A DNA stretch of 64,000 bases from Microcyclospora pomicola (taxonomy: Eukaryota; Ascomycota; Dothideomycetes; Capnodiales): the NCBI GenBank assembly GCA_002786065.1, contig NHNY01000004.1:868001-932000 (forward strand). The letters are read 5' to 3'. Made by a program: the position numbers and the translations under genes. Position 1 is the stretch's first letter. Each line of letters begins with the position of its first letter. Of this stretch, positions 22,009-33,336 are shown in pieces. Below the pieces are notes generated by a model, which ran no database searches, had not been told where the DNA came from, and saw only the letters and a program-made list of their open reading frames with translations.

Positions 22009-24162
22009 ATGGCTTCTTCCCTTCTCCGTGTCAGCCTGGTGGCTGGATCCCTATTTTCTTCTGTTTACGCAATTCCTTACGAAGAATACATCCTCGCTCC
22101 CGCTCAGCGTGTTCTACAGCCTGTCTCTGTCCATCGAGCCAATGGCTCTGTGAGTAACCCTCAAGGCGTCACCGTGAGTGGTACCGGTGATACAACGCTC
22201 AGAGGTACTTCTGCCGTAACCTTCGATTACGGAATCAACATCGGTGGCCTTGTGTCATTTACGGTCTCTAGCATCAATGCCACTGGCAATTTCATTGGCG
22301 TTACTTACAGCGAATCCGCCTTCTGGATCTCGCCGGACGGCAGTGACGCAACCCAGAATGTGGCTATCGATGAGACATTGTGGTTCGCTGTCGATAAAGT
22401 CGGGACCTATACAGTCGACGACAAGCACCAGCGTGGAGGCTTTCGATATCTCAGCCTGAAACACAACTCTACAGGCTCTGTTGGATTGAGTTCAGTCACT
22501 ACGAACTACACTGCGTTGCCTCACTATGCTGACGATGCCATGCGGAGTTACACGGGGTATTTCCACAGCTCGGACGAGAAGCTCAACCGCGTCTGGTACG
22601 CCGCAGCCTATACATGTCAATTGTGTACGATCCCCTCCACTGCAGGCAACTCCCTTGTCGATCTGGAGGCTTCAGATCCGAGCGTGCCGACTTACTGGTG
22701 GTCAAACTCGACGCTCACGAATGGGACTTCTGCGCTCGTCGATGGCGCCAAACGTGACAAATTGATCTGGCCTGGTGACTTCTCCATCTCCTTGCCAGGG
22801 GTCTTCCTTTCCACCAACGATCAATATACGTTGAAACTTTCCGTGGAGCAACTGCTCGCTCAGCAGAACGCTACAACTGGGCAGCTTAAGTATGTGGCCA
22901 GTCCCACACATGAATTCCCAGAAAGCGAGTTCATTCAGGTTATTCAGTATGTTTACTCATATACATACCATTTGTATAATCTGCTGGCCTTGAACAACTA
23001 TTTCTCGTACAGCGGAGACTTGACGACGTTGCGAAACAACTGGTCCCGGTTTAAGCTGGCATTGGACTATAGCCTCCAATCCGTTGATGACACAGGTCTT
23101 GCTTATCTGGCTGATAATGCTACTGCTGACTGGCTGCGTGTTGGCATGGGCGCCTATAATGTGAGTACACGTCGCTTGGCGGACTTGACAGTCAAGTCAC
23201 CACACTGACATCTTTTTCAGATCGAAGCCAATTCAATCTTGGCATATACTCTTCAGAAAGCAATCAGTCTTGCCTACAGCGTGGATGATACTGCATTAAT
23301 ACCCACCTGGCAAGCATACTATGACAATATCGTGCTCGCCGCAAATGCCAAGCTTTGGGACAGCACAGCAGGCCTGTACACTGATAACACTACAACGACG
23401 CTTCACCCTCAAGACGGCAACGTCTGGGCCGTACTGTCTGGTGTTGCTAATGCCTCCCAAGCCGCAACGATATCCTCGGCTCTGAAGACACGCTGGGGAC
23501 CATATGGAGCACCGGCGCCTGAGGCAGGGAGCACGGTCTCGCCATTCATCACAAGCTTCGAACTGCAAGCTCACTTTCTAGCTGGGCAGCCCCAATCCGC
23601 CATCGACCTGATGCGCTTCATGTGGGCCGACTTCATGCTTGACGATCCGCGCATGACCAACTCGACCTTCAACGAAGGCTATGACGTCTCAGGCGCATTG
23701 CACTACCCAGCCTATTCAGATGATGCGCGAATCTCTCATGCTCATGGTTGGAGCACCGGTCCCATCATCGCGTTGACGAATTTTGCCGCGGGTCTGCACA
23801 TCGTCAACAGCAGCACTTGGCTCATCCAGCCGCAGCCGGGTAACCTTACGATCGTCGAGGCCGGCTTCGAGACGGCGATCGGAGCGTTTGCGGCGAACTT
23901 CACACGTAGCGGAGCAAACGCTGTGTATAGCTTCGAGACGCCCGTCGGCACAATGGGCACAGTTCTTGTGGATATCCCCGGCTGCAAGGGACAGCTACAG
24001 GGACAAGCTCGTGCTGGACATGGTGGATGGGCGAGGGACTGGCGCGGAGGGTCCTGGGCCGGTGGGTGGAAACACCATGGAGGCGGAAAGGGACCTGCGA
24101 GTCCGCTCAAACTCGACAATGTGCCAGGCGGGAAATATGTGGTCGATCTGACTTGTACGTAG
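22009..24162 (+). CDS. Secreted glycoside hydrolase, GH78 (alpha-L-rhamnosidase) type
   Basis: CDS join(22009..23160,23221..24162), 697 aa. A 21-residue signal peptide (MASSLLRVSLVAGSLFSSVYA) marks secretion, and more than a dozen N-x-S/T sequons suggest heavy glycosylation. An N-terminal beta-sandwich precedes an (alpha/alpha)6 barrel; GAKRDKLIWPGD corresponds to the acidic catalytic-loop motif of bacterial and fungal rhamnosidases, with SHAHGWSTGP near the end of the barrel. The enzyme would release terminal rhamnose from plant glycans or glycosides. A 60-nt intron (GTGAGT ... TTCAG) separates the exons. The C-terminal 60 residues hold an unusual Gly/Trp/His-rich loop (GHGGWARDWRGGSWAGGW). 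Activity within the six-hairpin clan is inferred, not certain. Confidence 0.88.
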
Positions 24163-24867
24163 AAATCCAGCAAATGTATAGCAGTAGAACCTTTCAGGGT
24201 TGACGACATGCATATATTTCATGAATTTTGCGTCGCGACTACGATCCCACAATCCTGTTTATATCAGTACTCGCTTCACACGGGATGGCAGTCTGTCGGT
24301 ACATGACACCCATGATTCACATGTAGTTACCACGCCAGGCAGGGTAGCACTGCTTAAAGCGCATTGACGCCAGAGACAAATGCAAAATCACCTGCCTACT
24401 ACATCCTCTTCGATTCTCTCCCGACCTACCTTACTTGCCAGAAGGATAGTTGCGCACCCGTTACCTTCTATGCATTCGACTCTAATCACACGGATAGGAT
24501 GTCTATAGGTTCAGCATGAGCAGATGCGACAGTCGCTCCGTGCCGGAAGGACAGTTGCTCTCCCACTAGCTCTGGTGGTTTCTGTGCCAATAGGATTCTT
24601 GCGCGCAGCGCACCTCTCGCTCCGTACCGGAAGGACAGTTGCTCTTCCGTCAGTCTCTACCTTGATCCTGCCAACCAGATCATTCGCAACGAAGAATGAC
24701 GCTCGTCCCGTGCCGGAAGGACAGTTGCTCTTCCGTTAGCTCCTCGGAGATGTTTACCAATCAGCATGATCGGAGTAGAAACGACATATATTTTGGTGAT
24801 GTGAAACGGTACATCTAGATAGCCCGCCAACGCCGACGCTTAAAGTACAAATGACGATTTCGAGACT
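24163..24867. other. Convergent spacer carrying tandem repeats
   Basis: A 705-bp spacer between the GH78 and MMM1 stop codons. Most of it is the imperfect repeat array at 24430-24745; the rest shows nothing. Confidence 0.6.
24430..24745. repeat. Four imperfect tandem repeats, ~85-bp period, with internal hairpin
   Basis: Four copies of a core that reads TGCCGGAAGGACAGTTGCTC start at 24436, 24541, 24625 and 24711, giving periods of 105, 84 and 86 bp. The first copy is the most diverged. In the last two copies CGGAAG pairs with CTTCCG six bases apart from a ten-base loop, so each unit could form a small stem-loop. Between cores there is weaker similarity (CCAAT/CCAACCAGAT words). The array lies between two convergent genes and has no coding content of its own. 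Confidence 0.8.
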
Positions 24868-26518
24868 TCAATGAGTGCTCGTCCTCGTCGACGAAACATT
24901 GCCCGAGAATGTCCGTCCCGCTGCATCTCCCACGCCACGCCCGGCTCGCATGCGCAACCCGTCCCCAGCATTCACCTCTGCGTCCCCCGTCTCACCTGCT
25001 CGTTGTCGCCGTGCGGCGCGAGCATCAGCCTCGCGCATCTCCATCCCCGCCAGCTCCAGTTCGCTCATGTCTTCCTTTTTAGCTTTCGAAGACGAAGGCT
25101 GCTGTGACGGCTTGGTGGGATGTGTGGTAGGCCGCAGAGATGGTGAGCCATGTTGAGCGGCCCAGTCTCTGGTTCGCTGCTCGGCCGTCATTGCAGCACC
25201 GGATGGCTTGTTGTTCGCCGTCCCATCCGGACCTTCTTTTCGCGAGTGTGGTGCTTGTGGCTGAGAAGACGTGGCATGGTTCAGAGCCTCTTGTGCTGGG
25301 CTTCCTGGGACTGTATCATCGTCTACAATGGCAGAATCGTCTGCCGATCCTCCTCTGGTGGTCTTCTTGCGTGGCCATAGTGACGGAAGAACAATCTGCT
25401 GGAATCGCGGCTCCACGCATCGCTCATCGAACCATTGGTGTAGCCGTGATTCTACGAGCTGCGCGATTTTAGGGACGTCTTGAAGTCTGCTGCGGGATCC
25501 GATGAGGGAACGGACTGAGAGGTCCAATCGGTAGTCATCCAAGAATGTGAATGTCAGGGTGGTAGGCGATTGTCCGGTAGGGTTCAGTGGGTGGCCTTCA
25601 TTCTTGACCGTCCTTGGCTTACCTCCTGGTTGAGGAGTCGGAACAGGTGTTTCTTCGGGAGATGGTACCACGTCCGTCGATGATGGGGAGAACGAGACTG
25701 ACAAAGTCCCCGAGAAGCGGACCACGCTCACCGCCAGAGCGACCGGCAACACAGCCACAGCAGGTTTCGGATAATTCAATACCAGCTTGGTCTCAATCCC
25801 CAATGTCACCACATCACTTAGATCGACATCCATCCTCGCTTGTAGCCTCTCTCCTCTGTTTCCCGAAAGTTCCTTCAACGGTGCCCCATTCTCGTCCACA
25901 GGCATGACCCGGCAATTCGAGAAGATGGGGAACTCATCGCCCAAGCTGATCTCGGTGACTTTGATCTCGTCCAAGAAATCCGGTCGGCTGCTCCCATTCA
26001 GCAACGCCGTTAGACTCCCCAGCACCGCCTCATCCTCTTGTGCGTCCGCTCGGAGCTGCGCAATCGTCTGTGCGATGAGCACATTGAACCAGTCCAGACT
26101 TTCCGGCTGATGGCCATGGACGTTGTAGTACGTCTTCTCGAGTATCTTCTGCACCGTCAACCCCGTCCCGTCTGCCCGTGGCTTCAAGACGACGCTGCTC
26201 GGTCGAGGGCGAAGGGCGGAGGACAGATGTCGGGTGTGCGAAAGGGTTCGTTGTCGGCGTGCTGCTGCGCGAGTCGAGGCGCGCTCGTCGGCACTCGGAG
26301 CTTCGCCGAAGATGAAGAACTTGATGAAACATAACAGGATCAGGGCAAGGGTCAGTTGACCGAGTAAAAAGCCCGAGGCGAACCCTAGACCCGGGGGAGG
26401 GTGGTGATATTGCTGCACTTGGCCATCTAGAAGTTTTGAAGCTTAGCTGGTGGAGTGAGAGGTCGTCATCGGCCCTCGACGTACTGCTTTGGTAGGCTTG
26501 TTGTTTTGCTTTGGACAT
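24868..26518 (-). CDS. MMM1: Mmm1, ER subunit of the ERMES complex
   Basis: CDS complement(join(24868..26426,26485..26518)), 530 aa. Mmm1 is the ER-anchored ERMES subunit that passes phospholipids between ER and mitochondria. A single transmembrane helix (LLGQLTLALILLCFIKFFIF) is followed by a linker and the lipid-binding SMP domain (about residues 105-355, ESLDWFNVLIAQTIAQLRAD ... HQWFDERCVEPRFQQIVLPS). The C-terminal 170 residues are disordered and much longer than in yeast. Exon 1 (34 nt, MSKAKQQAYQS) is joined across a 58-nt intron to NGQVQQYHHPPP; without it the frame has only a GTG start. The gene shares a 232-bp promoter region with the SDR at 26751. Confidence 0.95.
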
Positions 26519-26750
26519 GATGTTGACGAGGAGGTGTCCTGTACTACTCTATACCAACACCATAAGTGCAACAGGTCTGCTTGAGGATCGCCGTCCAGAT
26601 GTCTTTGTGGCATTGAGACATGTGAAAGGGACCGTGCGCAGTGACGTCCAACGTTTCTCCTCCAGAACTCCACCCTCAGCGCTATACGATTCTACTCGAT
26701 CTGCTTTCTCTCTTCCTCCCACAACACCAACCATGTAGCCCCGCCTGCCA
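26519..26750. promoter_or_regulatory. Bidirectional promoter region of MMM1 and an SDR
   Basis: Only 232 bp separate the two divergent start codons. An ATGTAG minimal start-stop element at 26733-26738 precedes the SDR ATG by 12 bases. Core elements were not resolved. Confidence 0.5.
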
Positions 26751-27959
26751 ATGGCCACTCCCTTGTCGCCAACAACACAGCACACCAGACTCCGTCTTCC
26801 AGCCTCCACCGACCCGCCCTCCGAGGCCAATCCACCGAGTCCCAAAACATGGCTCGTCTTCGGCGCAACCGGCCACATCGGACGATCTCTCGTCAAAGCC
26901 GCGCTCACGCACGGTGACAATGTCGCCGCCGTGGGACGGACGCATGAAAACACGCCGGAGCAGATGCGTTGCTGGCACGACCGCTGTCTCGGCCTGCTGT
27001 GCGACGTGCGCGTCCGCGAGACGGTCGACTACTGCATCCAGCGCACGAAGCAGGAATGGGGCCGCATCGACATCATCGTCAACGCGACGGGGTACGGGGT
27101 GATCGCGGCGTGCGAGGACCAGGACGAATGCGACCTGCGCTCGCAGTTCGAGACGAACTTCATGGGCACGCTGAACATCGTCCAGCTCGCGCTGCCGCTG
27201 TTTCGCGAGCAGTACGCCGCGGCCGTCGACAAAAGCACGCGCCACCGCACCCATCGCCGGAACAGCAATAACAGCAACAACGACGGGGCGAGCGGTGGCC
27301 GCTTCATCATTTTCTCCTCAACCTCTGGCGCTCTCGGCGTCCCTGGGCTGGGACCGTACTGCGCGACGAAATACGCCGTCGAGGCGCTAATCGAGAGCAT
27401 GCTGTACGAGATCGACGCCTTCGGCATCAGAGCGACGCTCGTCGCGCCCGGCCACCTGCGTCTCGACGATGCCGCCGCCTCCACCACCACCACCACTGCG
27501 ACGAGCACCCGCACAGACGACCTCGCACCCGCGCCCACAACCGAGAGCATCAAGCTGCACAAGTACAGCCACTTCCTGGTCAAGACACCGTCGGCACCGT
27601 ACGACACGCCGACGGCGCCGGCCGGGCATGCGCGGCGCGTGGTGCAGTGGCTGACGGACCGGCAGCCGACGTCGACGGTCAAGAGCGCGGAGCTGGTGTG
27701 GCAGCTGGGCCACTGCCGCTTCCCGCCGCTGCGGCTGCTGCTGGGCACGTTCGCGGTCGAGAGCGTGCGGGACCGGCTGCGCAGCATCACGGAGGAGATT
27801 GAGGATTGGAAGCATCTGTCGTTTCCGGTGGCGGAGGATGGGGCAGGGTTGGAGAGGAGGGGGCTTGAGGATATGGAGGAGGGGGATGAGAGGGATGCGG
27901 AGGGAGATTTGGATGTGGAGATGGCGGACGGGGTCAAGGAGGAGGAGGATGAAGAGTAG
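26751..27959 (+). CDS. Short-chain dehydrogenase-like protein with acidic tail
   Basis: Single exon, 402 aa. The Rossmann motif is GATGHIG (about residue 38), the strand-4 motif is VNATG in place of NNAG, and the catalytic residues are present as SSTSG and YCATK. The SDR fold is interrupted by a low-complexity Asn/Arg insert (RRNSNNSNN) and by a Thr-rich loop after APGHLRL. The final 45 residues are strongly acidic (EEGDERDAEGDLDVEMADG). The layout suggests a cytosolic oxidoreductase of the atypical retinol-dehydrogenase/AYR1-like kind; substrate unknown. The very GC-rich third positions between 26950 and 27780 differ from the flanking genes. Confidence 0.88.
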   Translation: MATPLSPTTQHTRLRLPASTDPPSEANPPSPKTWLVFGATGHIGRSLVKAALTHGDNVAAVGRTHENTPEQMRCWHDRCLGLLCDVRVRETVDYCIQRTKQEWGRIDIIVNATGYGVIAACEDQDECDLRSQFETNFMGTLNIVQLALPLFREQYAAAVDKSTRHRTHRRNSNNSNNDGASGGRFIIFSSTSGALGVPGLGPYCATKYAVEALIESMLYEIDAFGIRATLVAPGHLRLDDAAASTTTTTATSTRTDDLAPAPTTESIKLHKYSHFLVKTPSAPYDTPTAPAGHARRVVQWLTDRQPTSTVKSAELVWQLGHCRFPPLRLLLGTFAVESVRDRLRSITEEIEDWKHLSFPVAEDGAGLERRGLEDMEEGDERDAEGDLDVEMADGVKEEEDEE

Positions 27960-28452
27960 ACTTATCACGACGAAGTCGATCATCAGATCTCGAAGGAATG
28001 TTTACAGACATTGGATATCCTCTGGACACAAGTTCGATGAAGGAAATATGATAATAACATGTATACATCGCAACGAGTCATCAGCACCCTAACGCGTAAA
28101 AACAATCCATGTATCATTCGTCAATAGCCATAGACGAACGAGAAAAGAAAAGCCCAACTCGAAAGAATCGCAATGTGCATGAGATAAGATATGTTCCGGT
28201 CAAAAAGCACAGCCTTGCGTGAAACACTCAGTCGATCCATACGAGTTACTGCCCAAATAAACGCCGCGTCCGTTTTCCTCCTGAACAAGCCCAAAGGAAA
28301 AAACATTGGTCCTGTGTTCTCCTGAATAAGAAAAGAGGCCGTCATTATATCGTGTTCTGTCGTTGCCGTTATGTTTCTTCGTCATCATCATCATGGTCGT
28401 GCCCCGCGTACTGATGCGCGAAGTATTCAGCCTACAGCGTCGCCGTTACTAA
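27960..28452. other. Convergent intergenic spacer
   Basis: A 493-bp spacer between the SDR and the forkhead gene; it includes a short CATCAT run near 28385. No gene seen. Confidence 0.55.
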
Positions 28453-30858
28453 TCACCAACGACTAGTGTTGCTTCGACCCAGCATGGGCCGCTGGATGGG
28501 GCGTGCAGGCGGTCCCATATTGGACCTCCTGACAGGGCTGCCGGTGCTGCGGTCTGGAGCGGGCATGTACTGTTGTGTAGGGTGTTGACCAATCTTGCCA
28601 AAGTCTTGGAAAATGTCAATGGCCTCTTCACTGCTGTCGCTTGGGAGCTCGAGGTTGCCAAGGAAGGCAGAGTCATCGTGATTGTCATGCTGAAGCGGTT
28701 GATTCTCAGCAGTCAGTTGGTCAAGCCAGTCCAGGTTGTCGTTTTGTTGCGTTGTTGTCAGAGGCACATCACACTGCTTTAGGGGCGAGCCTAATCTTGA
28801 TGGTGACTTGCCGAAGCCTGGCTTGTTCAAGAAGGGTGAGAGGGAGAAAGGACTTCCAGTGCTTGGTGCGAAGGACAACTTGTTGCTTTTAGCAGAACCG
28901 GTGATGTCTGCAAGGATGCTGGCGCTGGTCGCTGCACGAACAAGAGACGGGCGTCGGTTTGTGCGTTTCTCGGGCGAGCCACGAGCCTGCAGATCTTCCT
29001 CCGGCGCATCGATGAAAATGTCAAAAGCCGAATCGAAGTGCTTCATAGCACTCATGTCAGTGGCATCGCAAAGAGGCTTCCATGGGGTCTTCGTTGGCTT
29101 GTATGGTGAGATGTGCGGCGTAAGGCCAACGATGCCATCCTCGACCAGGGTAAAGGCCGGACTCCAGCTCGCAGTCTCTAGGATCGGGCTGAAAGTCTTT
29201 GCAGGTGAGCCAAGAAGAGCCCGCATACGATCGCGGTGGTTTCGCAGATTCGTGTTGGGCGATACTGACGGCGGCGGCTTCGCTGGTCGCTTGAAGACGA
29301 CAGCAGGCGTCAGAGGATTCTCTTCCTTGAGAGGTGAGGACGAGTCAAAGTGCGATGTCGATGCTTTATACTGCAATTTGTCTTTGCTAGGGCTGTCGAA
29401 TGAAGAGCTACGCATCCGCTTGATCTCGAGTTCCGCACGCCCCTTCTTGCTGATGCGGTGGCGACCGATGTCAGCTTCCAATGTAAGCTGGCGGGATGCT
29501 ACACGAGCAGCAGATGATTCGATGGACGACCAGTACCCGCTGTCGTTCATACTAGCAAACTTTCGCCGACGGCCTGCAGATCGACTGGTCGATGGGAACC
29601 GGGGAACTGCAGGCGGCGTAGTGCCTTTCCGTTGTGGTGGCGGCGCAAGTATTTGCGGCGGCGAGGATCGAATGTCTTGAGGAGGTGGAGACGAGCGGAA
29701 GTGGCTGAGTGGTGGCGGCATAGCCGTAGTGTCGTGGTCATCACCATCCTCCTGGAGTGCTGGGTCAGAAGCAGGTATGGTGCCATCTGACGAAAGGTCT
29801 CCGTCGTCCGGCAGCCTTGTGTGTTCCATAGCTTTTGGCTCGGTTCTTCTGCTGGGATTGGGCGCCAAGCTGAAATGTGCAATTGCCGGGACAGACGAGG
29901 AGCGGAAGCTGCCGACATCTGATGACAGTCCATGTATATAAGAGGAGCCGTCTGGGTTCACACGTCGAACAGAGTTCTTCCCCATCAGGTAAGGGCGCTC
30001 CTCTCCCGGCTTGATGGCCCAGTAATTACCTTTACCAGGGTCATCCTTGGGACGCTCCTGCTTGATAAAGTTCTTGTTCAGGCTCAGGTTATGGCGAATG
30101 CTGTTCTGCCAACCGCTCTCGGCCAGGCGGTAAAAGGCAAAATTGTCTGATATCCACTTGTAGATATGTGCCAGCGTTAGTCGTCGGTTGGGGGCTCGGA
30201 GGATGGCCATGCCAATGAGTTCGGCGTAGCTATGAGGCGGTTTCGTGCCATCATCAGTGACCGAAGGCATATCACGTGGGTCTGGAAGCTCAAACGGCTC
30301 ATCCTTTTCCAACTTCACTTTCTTCACCGATCTTTCCTTGGCAGGCGCGGAATCCTGGTGGCTCCGCTTCATTGGTCCTTTGTATGCCGAGCTCTGCTCG
30401 GAGTAATGTGTATGCGGAACGCCAGGGAATGCACTATCGGCATACATGTTCTCCTTGTCCTGTTGAGCACCGCTTGGAAAGATGGTGAGGAGGCCTTGCG
30501 CTGGTGGCTGACCCTGGTCGGGTTGCATGGCATAGAAGTCCGGTCTCTTCTGAAGCGAGTCGGTGTTGAAATTGGGCTGTGCTGGCGGTGGGATGTTCAT
30601 CTCGCGTAAGTAATGCGAGCCCATCGGTCCGAGCGGACTGGAGTCCGTTTTGTGGGGCGAAGATCCAAGCTGTGATGCCGTCGATGTGGGCTGCAGCTGG
30701 ATCTTCTGGTTGTTCGACGCGTGCCCAAGTGGCTGCAGCGCATTGAGAAGTGCTGTCTCGACGTCGGTGTGTGACTTCTGATGAGCGGACGCGTCGGGAT
30801 CCTGGTAAACCTCAAGCGGGGGTGCCCGTCGCGTCGATGCCATCGTGGACGAGGGCAT
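28453..30858 (-). CDS. Forkhead transcription factor (Sep1/Fkh-like)
   Basis: Single exon, 801 aa, starting at ATG 30858 (MPSSTMASTRR); a second ATG five codons on is also possible. The winged-helix forkhead domain (about residues 208-295) begins KPPHSYAELIGMAIL and has the recognition helix SGWQNSIRHNLSLNKNFIK and wing KGNYWAIKPG. A basic patch KKVKLEKDEP precedes it. The C-terminal 500 residues are disordered and rich in SP/TP sites, suggesting CDK control as for cell-cycle forkheads. No FHA domain is seen, so it is closer to S. pombe Sep1 than to yeast Fkh1/2 in layout. It would act in the nucleus on periodic cell-cycle or septation genes; that role is inferred from the family. Confidence 0.93.
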   Translation of the reverse strand: MPSSTMASTRRAPPLEVYQDPDASAHQKSHTDVETALLNALQPLGHASNNQKIQLQPTSTASQLGSSPHKTDSSPLGPMGSHYLREMNIPPPAQPNFNTDSLQKRPDFYAMQPDQGQPPAQGLLTIFPSGAQQDKENMYADSAFPGVPHTHYSEQSSAYKGPMKRSHQDSAPAKERSVKKVKLEKDEPFELPDPRDMPSVTDDGTKPPHSYAELIGMAILRAPNRRLTLAHIYKWISDNFAFYRLAESGWQNSIRHNLSLNKNFIKQERPKDDPGKGNYWAIKPGEERPYLMGKNSVRRVNPDGSSYIHGLSSDVGSFRSSSVPAIAHFSLAPNPSRRTEPKAMEHTRLPDDGDLSSDGTIPASDPALQEDGDDHDTTAMPPPLSHFRSSPPPQDIRSSPPQILAPPPQRKGTTPPAVPRFPSTSRSAGRRRKFASMNDSGYWSSIESSAARVASRQLTLEADIGRHRISKKGRAELEIKRMRSSSFDSPSKDKLQYKASTSHFDSSSPLKEENPLTPAVVFKRPAKPPPSVSPNTNLRNHRDRMRALLGSPAKTFSPILETASWSPAFTLVEDGIVGLTPHISPYKPTKTPWKPLCDATDMSAMKHFDSAFDIFIDAPEEDLQARGSPEKRTNRRPSLVRAATSASILADITGSAKSNKLSFAPSTGSPFSLSPFLNKPGFGKSPSRLGSPLKQCDVPLTTTQQNDNLDWLDQLTAENQPLQHDNHDDSAFLGNLELPSDSSEEAIDIFQDFGKIGQHPTQQYMPAPDRSTGSPVRRSNMGPPARPIQRPMLGRSNTSRW

Positions 30859-33272
30859 GACAGCCTCGCAGTGTATGTTGATCACCGCCGAGGCTCAGAT
30901 GACGCGTGATATGACTTGGTTGCAGCTGATATGCGCCGTCGCCTATGCGTTCGGGAGGTTGTTCGGGAATCTTGAGAGGGGAGGTTGGTGACGCGTCGTG
31001 GGTCGAAATCGGTCGTTGTCGAGAGTCGTGACCGGCGGAGATGTGGTGGTGAATACGGAGTGCGAGTACTGTGGAATCTCTGCATAAGTACATGTGGTTG
31101 GGTAAGGTGGGCGGCGATATGGATGTCGAGCAGGGAAGAAGCGAACGGTGGTGGTGGTGAAGGAGGACGTGCGTGTGGGCGAAAAGCGGCGCGTGCTTTT
31201 CCCTGCCGGATCAGGGTTGTGCTGCGCTTATGATATCACGTCCATGTATGTACATACCGTTATAGGCCGAAATCAAGATCTGCTCGTCACGCTCACGCCA
31301 GTCGAGATTGCACGTATGCTACCAAGCACGATGGACGACGAAAAGACGACGGCGGGCTGAGGTGGGAGGTGAGAGGTGAGATGGTATCCCGAGGCCAGAC
31401 TCACGATGGCTGAGCCGGCATCAGCTGACAAGTGGGGTCCAGATGGCAGAATGGGCAGGGAGGAAGAAGTGAAGTGCGTGAATGGATGAGTGGACGCGTC
31501 TCTCACGGCCAAGCAACGATAAAATCGGCACGCTCTTTGACACGTTCTGCAAAGTGATTAGTCGTGCAGCAGAGCGTGTCGTACTATTCGGGCGGGAAGA
31601 ATCGATTGGGCAGTGTCGGTGCCGCCGTGAGCTGGAGCATCGGTCGATCGATGGCATTGATCAACCAAGCCTGAGCTCAGCGCTACGCCGGAGCGAATCA
31701 ATCTCTTCCACGGTTGACCGCTCGGATTGCTTGCTATGCAGGCGGACAAGAAGAGATTGAGCAAGCTACGCACGGAAATGGACTTCACATCGACATATCA
31801 TCGACCGCACATTGCTCGACTGATTGGAATGCCTTTCACGTCTTCAACATTGACATCGACCTGGCCCGCCAATGCGAAGCGGAGCTGACGACATACAGGT
31901 GACTAGCATCTGCCGCCCTAACGGCCAAGCTCAGGATAAGAAAAGCAAGAAAACGCGCTTGCACGCCAAGTCACGCGTTTCTCCGGTGTCTCCCCTGCAC
32001 GTCACTTCCTCTCATGGTTACCGATGCTCATGGATATCAATGATATATTCATCAGACGCAGCACACTTCATACACTCCCCAGCGTAACGCGATTGTACTC
32101 CCTCACCTTTCCGCTCGTGTTCGGCCATATCAGGGGAGTCCAGCACCATATCACGGGATTGTCTTGGCTACCGTGCGCAAGCAATGACCAGACGCTCGTA
32201 CAGTGTTCGTCCGCACAGAACCTATACCTACGAACATGCGACCGGGCGAGTGAACTGATGTCTTGACAACCATTATATAGTCTCGTCTGCCGCTTTGCAA
32301 GACCTGGGACCACTCCGCATCCCATTCCAAATCGCTCGTGACCATTTCAATTTAATAGAGCCAACTTTTACTTGGCAACACAAGATTTCCCGGAGCAGTC
32401 ATGGAGTGCGGGTTTGGCTGAATTCCGCAGCTGAGGGGCCCGTCACTGACGCAAAAACCTTCCATTACGCTCATTCGAGCTCAAATATGTGCATTCGCCA
32501 CGGCAGATCCGAATCGTATACTCATACCTAGCCGCCAGAGCCTCGTAGCCAGCCCCGATAAAACAGCCTGTGGAGATGTTCGTAGCCTAGAAGCTGCCGC
32601 AAACGCTCGTCGCCGACTTTGCTACAATCTCTTTTACTGCCCGCACGGAATCGCCTTAGTATGGTGTAAGGCCATCATGCGCCTCCTCCTCTCGAGCCTC
32701 AGCGTCACCCTGTGACCACATGTGATATATGTATGGCCGGTATGGTCGTCGAAGTTGGTGAAACAGATCACGCAGACTGTTGGGGCAAATTGCATCAAGT
32801 AAAATCATGTTCGTTTGAACTACAATCTCCTTAGCTATGATGTGTGAAAGCACAATATCAGTGTGTGACACACCGGCGACAGGAAAATTCCACTGCTTTG
32901 TGAATACATCGAAATGTTGATATACCCAGCCCTGATACACATCTTCTAACGCTGAAGTACGCATTACTCCTACTAGAATACAAGTCTCTAGTGCTAGTTG
33001 ACCACCAATGTCACTTTCCTAAGGCTGCGGTCTCGTAATGGTATATCAAACTCATCGATTTGAATCGTCTCTGTCTTCGACCTGATTGAGCAAAGGCAAT
33101 GGTAGATTAGCTATGCGCCTGACAATCGTCAACATATACATCGCCCATCAGCACTTGATCAAGAACAGCTGATGGGCTGCCTCATAGACTGCAAAGCTGC
33201 CCTGCCTGCATGGATATCCGAACAGGCACGGGAAACCGTGAGTAGCGTCTCTACTTCGACTATACTCAGCAC

Positions 33273-33336
33273 CGTTGAGTCGAAGCAACCTTTGTAACTA
33301 GTCAATAAGCAGTATCGTCACCGATTCGACTCAACG
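33273..33336. repeat. Inverted repeat, 12-bp perfect arms
   Basis: CGTTGAGTCGAA at 33273-33284 is exactly complementary to TTCGACTCAACG at 33325-33336, with a 40-base loop. Similar half-sites (TTCGACTATACTCAG near 33254 and GTCGATTCAAC near 33376) lie on either side. Confidence 0.7.

Noticed and set aside
24430-24745. CRISPR-like array
   Set aside because: The repeats are imperfect, have no uniform spacers and occur in a eukaryotic genome; they fit a degenerate tandem repeat.
27029-27937. 302-codon open frame on the minus strand
   Set aside because: It is the antisense of the GC-rich SDR gene, is Ser/Ala-rich without a domain, and the plus-strand frame carries clear SDR motifs.
28736-29680. 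314-codon open frame on the plus strand
   Set aside because: Antisense to the forkhead gene; no recognisable motif, and it arises from codon bias of the real gene.
32656-32964. 102-codon ATG-initiated frame on the minus strand in the long gene-free region
   Set aside because: No domain, repeat or family resemblance and no splice context; retained only as a note in the intergenic entry.
33029-33090. tRNA-like stretch (GGTCTCGTAATGG ... GATTTGAATCG)
   Set aside because: It resembles D- and T-arm words, but no acceptor or anticodon stem can be paired.
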